A stretch of DNA of 64,000 bases from JADJPO01 sp963724535 (GTDB taxonomy: Bacteria; Actinomycetota; Actinomycetes; Actinomycetales; Kineosporiaceae). A model generated the notes under the pieces. It was not told the DNA's origin. It did no database searches and was given only the letters and a program-made list of their open reading frames with translations. Below are positions 63,162 to 64,000 of this stretch, piece after piece. Numbering within the stretch: position 1 is the first letter of the stretch; each line of letters opens with the position of its first letter. The position numbers and the translations under genes are program-made. The stretch is taken from NCBI GenBank assembly GCA_963724535.1, contig CAVRVD010000009.1, positions 52,602 through 116,601 of the forward strand. Reading direction: 5' to 3'.

Positions 63162-64000
63162 CCCGACGTCGTTCACCGTCGGCATTCGGCTTTTCCCGCC
63201 AGGCCGTGGGCCTGGGAGCGGCGACGATTCCGTACAGGGCGATCAGGCCGAGAGTGTTGCCGGATCCGTAGACGACATACCGGCCGAACCCTCGACGTCG
63301 GCGGTGGCGCTTGGCGATGAACCCCGCCAGGCGTTCGACGACGTAGTACCTGATCTGGTCGAAGTGGTGTGCACTGTTGCCGTGTCGGAAGTACGCGACC
63401 CAGCCGCGCAGGAACCGGTTGACCTCATCCACGATCACTTCGACTGGCAGCAGGAGCCTCGACCGGGCGGTAAGTTTCCGGACACGGTCTCGGGCTGGTC
63501 TCGGGCATGCTGCATCGCCTTGCTCGCGGGCCATCGGGCAAGGAACGTGAACCCGCGCCTGCCGACCCGCCCCTGGGAGCGCACCAGCCGGTGGTGGAAG
63601 CCGAGGAAGTCCACGCCCTCTCCACCGACCTCCAGGTGCACAATGCGGGTCTTGGCCTCCTTCGGCTCCAGGCCGAGTTCGGCCAGCAGTTGCCTCAGCC
63701 GCGCGAGGGCGGCTTCGGCCTGCTGTCGGGAGGCGCACATCACCAGCAGGTCGTCCGCGAAACGGACCAGCACACCGTGCTCGCGTGGTGACCATGCCCG
63801 GTCCAGCCGGTGCAGGTACACGTTGCAGAGCAACGGCGACGCCGGGCCGCCTTGTGGAGTACCGCTGACCTCGCGTCGGACCTGCCCGTCGTCCATCACT
63901 CCCGCGCGCAGCATCGCGCGCAGCAACTTCAGGACCGACCGGTCGCTGACGCGTTCCTCGACCGCGTGCATCAATTCCGAGTGCGGGATCGCCGAGACTG
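63162..64000 (-). pseudogene. ltrA: Group II intron reverse transcriptase/maturase, 5' partial, frameshifted
   Basis: The RT core shows SGTPQGGPASPLLCNVYLHR (motif 4), VRFADDLLVMC (the catalytic YADD box, here FADD) and GVDFLGFHHRLV. An 11-bp tandem duplication of GGTCTCGGGC(T/A) at 63486-63507 then shifts the frame. After it, the maturase X domain resumes: VDEVNRFLRGWVAYFRHGNS and KPNADGERR. Removing one unit restores one protein. As read, the RT lacks its X domain and would not support splicing. Confidence 0.85.

Larger units (their letters stand above)
63070..64000 (-). mobile_element. Group II intron, 3' part
   Basis: It comprises a maturase gene (5' part beyond the window), a domain V (63129-63161), and a domain VI-like stem (GGGGCTGG near 63109 pairing with CCAGCCCC near 63080). 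The 3' end reads GACCCTAC on the minus strand, placing the boundary at 63070. The structure fits a bacterial group IIC-like or related intron; the class is not certain without the 5' end. Confidence 0.8.

Overview
The window is high-GC DNA from an actinobacterium. The evidence is the gene order truB-ribF-rpsO-pnp-M16 peptidase-dapB, the thyX-dapA-RNase J block, frequent GTG starts, and four-base ATGA/GTGA stop-start overlaps. I cannot fix the genus.

Layout. About 1-22.7 kb is an intact chromosomal backbone. It holds RNA metabolism (truB end, rpsO, PNPase, RNase J, and a pseudouridine kinase/glycosidase pair), lysine/diaminopimelate synthesis (dapB, dapA), FAD synthesis (ribF), dTMP synthesis (thyX), a GlcD/GlcF-type oxidase, an AzlCD exporter with a coupled secreted hydrolase-like protein, and a secreted 5'-nucleotidase. 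About 23-32.4 kb is mixed: intact small genes alternate with broken ones (VOC fragment, ISL3 relic, MarR, DUF427, ABC permease, histidine kinase). About 32.5-64 kb is an accessory island. It contains a 1.9 kb IS1380 copy with 6-bp flanking repeats, an ISKra4 relic, an IS982 copy, a second IS1380 relic, a group II intron inserted antisense into a tyrosine recombinase gene, a decayed TrwC-type relaxase, an integrase relic beside a 3' fragment of tRNA-Gly, and an unusual density of toxin-antitoxin (TA) genes.

The part that looks least described lies at 52.3-58.2 kb. Three exact 50-bp copies of the 3' half of a tRNA-Tyr gene (54942, 56281, 57330) separate successive modules: MNT-HEPN (split by IS982), HigBA, a two-gene pair of unknown family (B1/A1, B1 broken), and an intact paralogue of that pair (B2/A2). 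Each module ends in a 17-bp inverted repeat ATACC-N7-GGTAT. In the first three cases this is followed 244-259 bp later by the next tRNA-Tyr copy. I read this as a tandem array of TA-bearing cassettes accreted at a tRNA-Tyr attachment site. A degraded DUF433/PIN-like pair follows the last repeat.

Decay is concentrated in the accessory half (single-base indels, often in C/G runs, plus in-frame stops), whereas all backbone genes are open. This argues against general sequencing error, though individual indels would need read-level checking. All functional statements are inferred from recognisable sequence motifs; no database search was possible.
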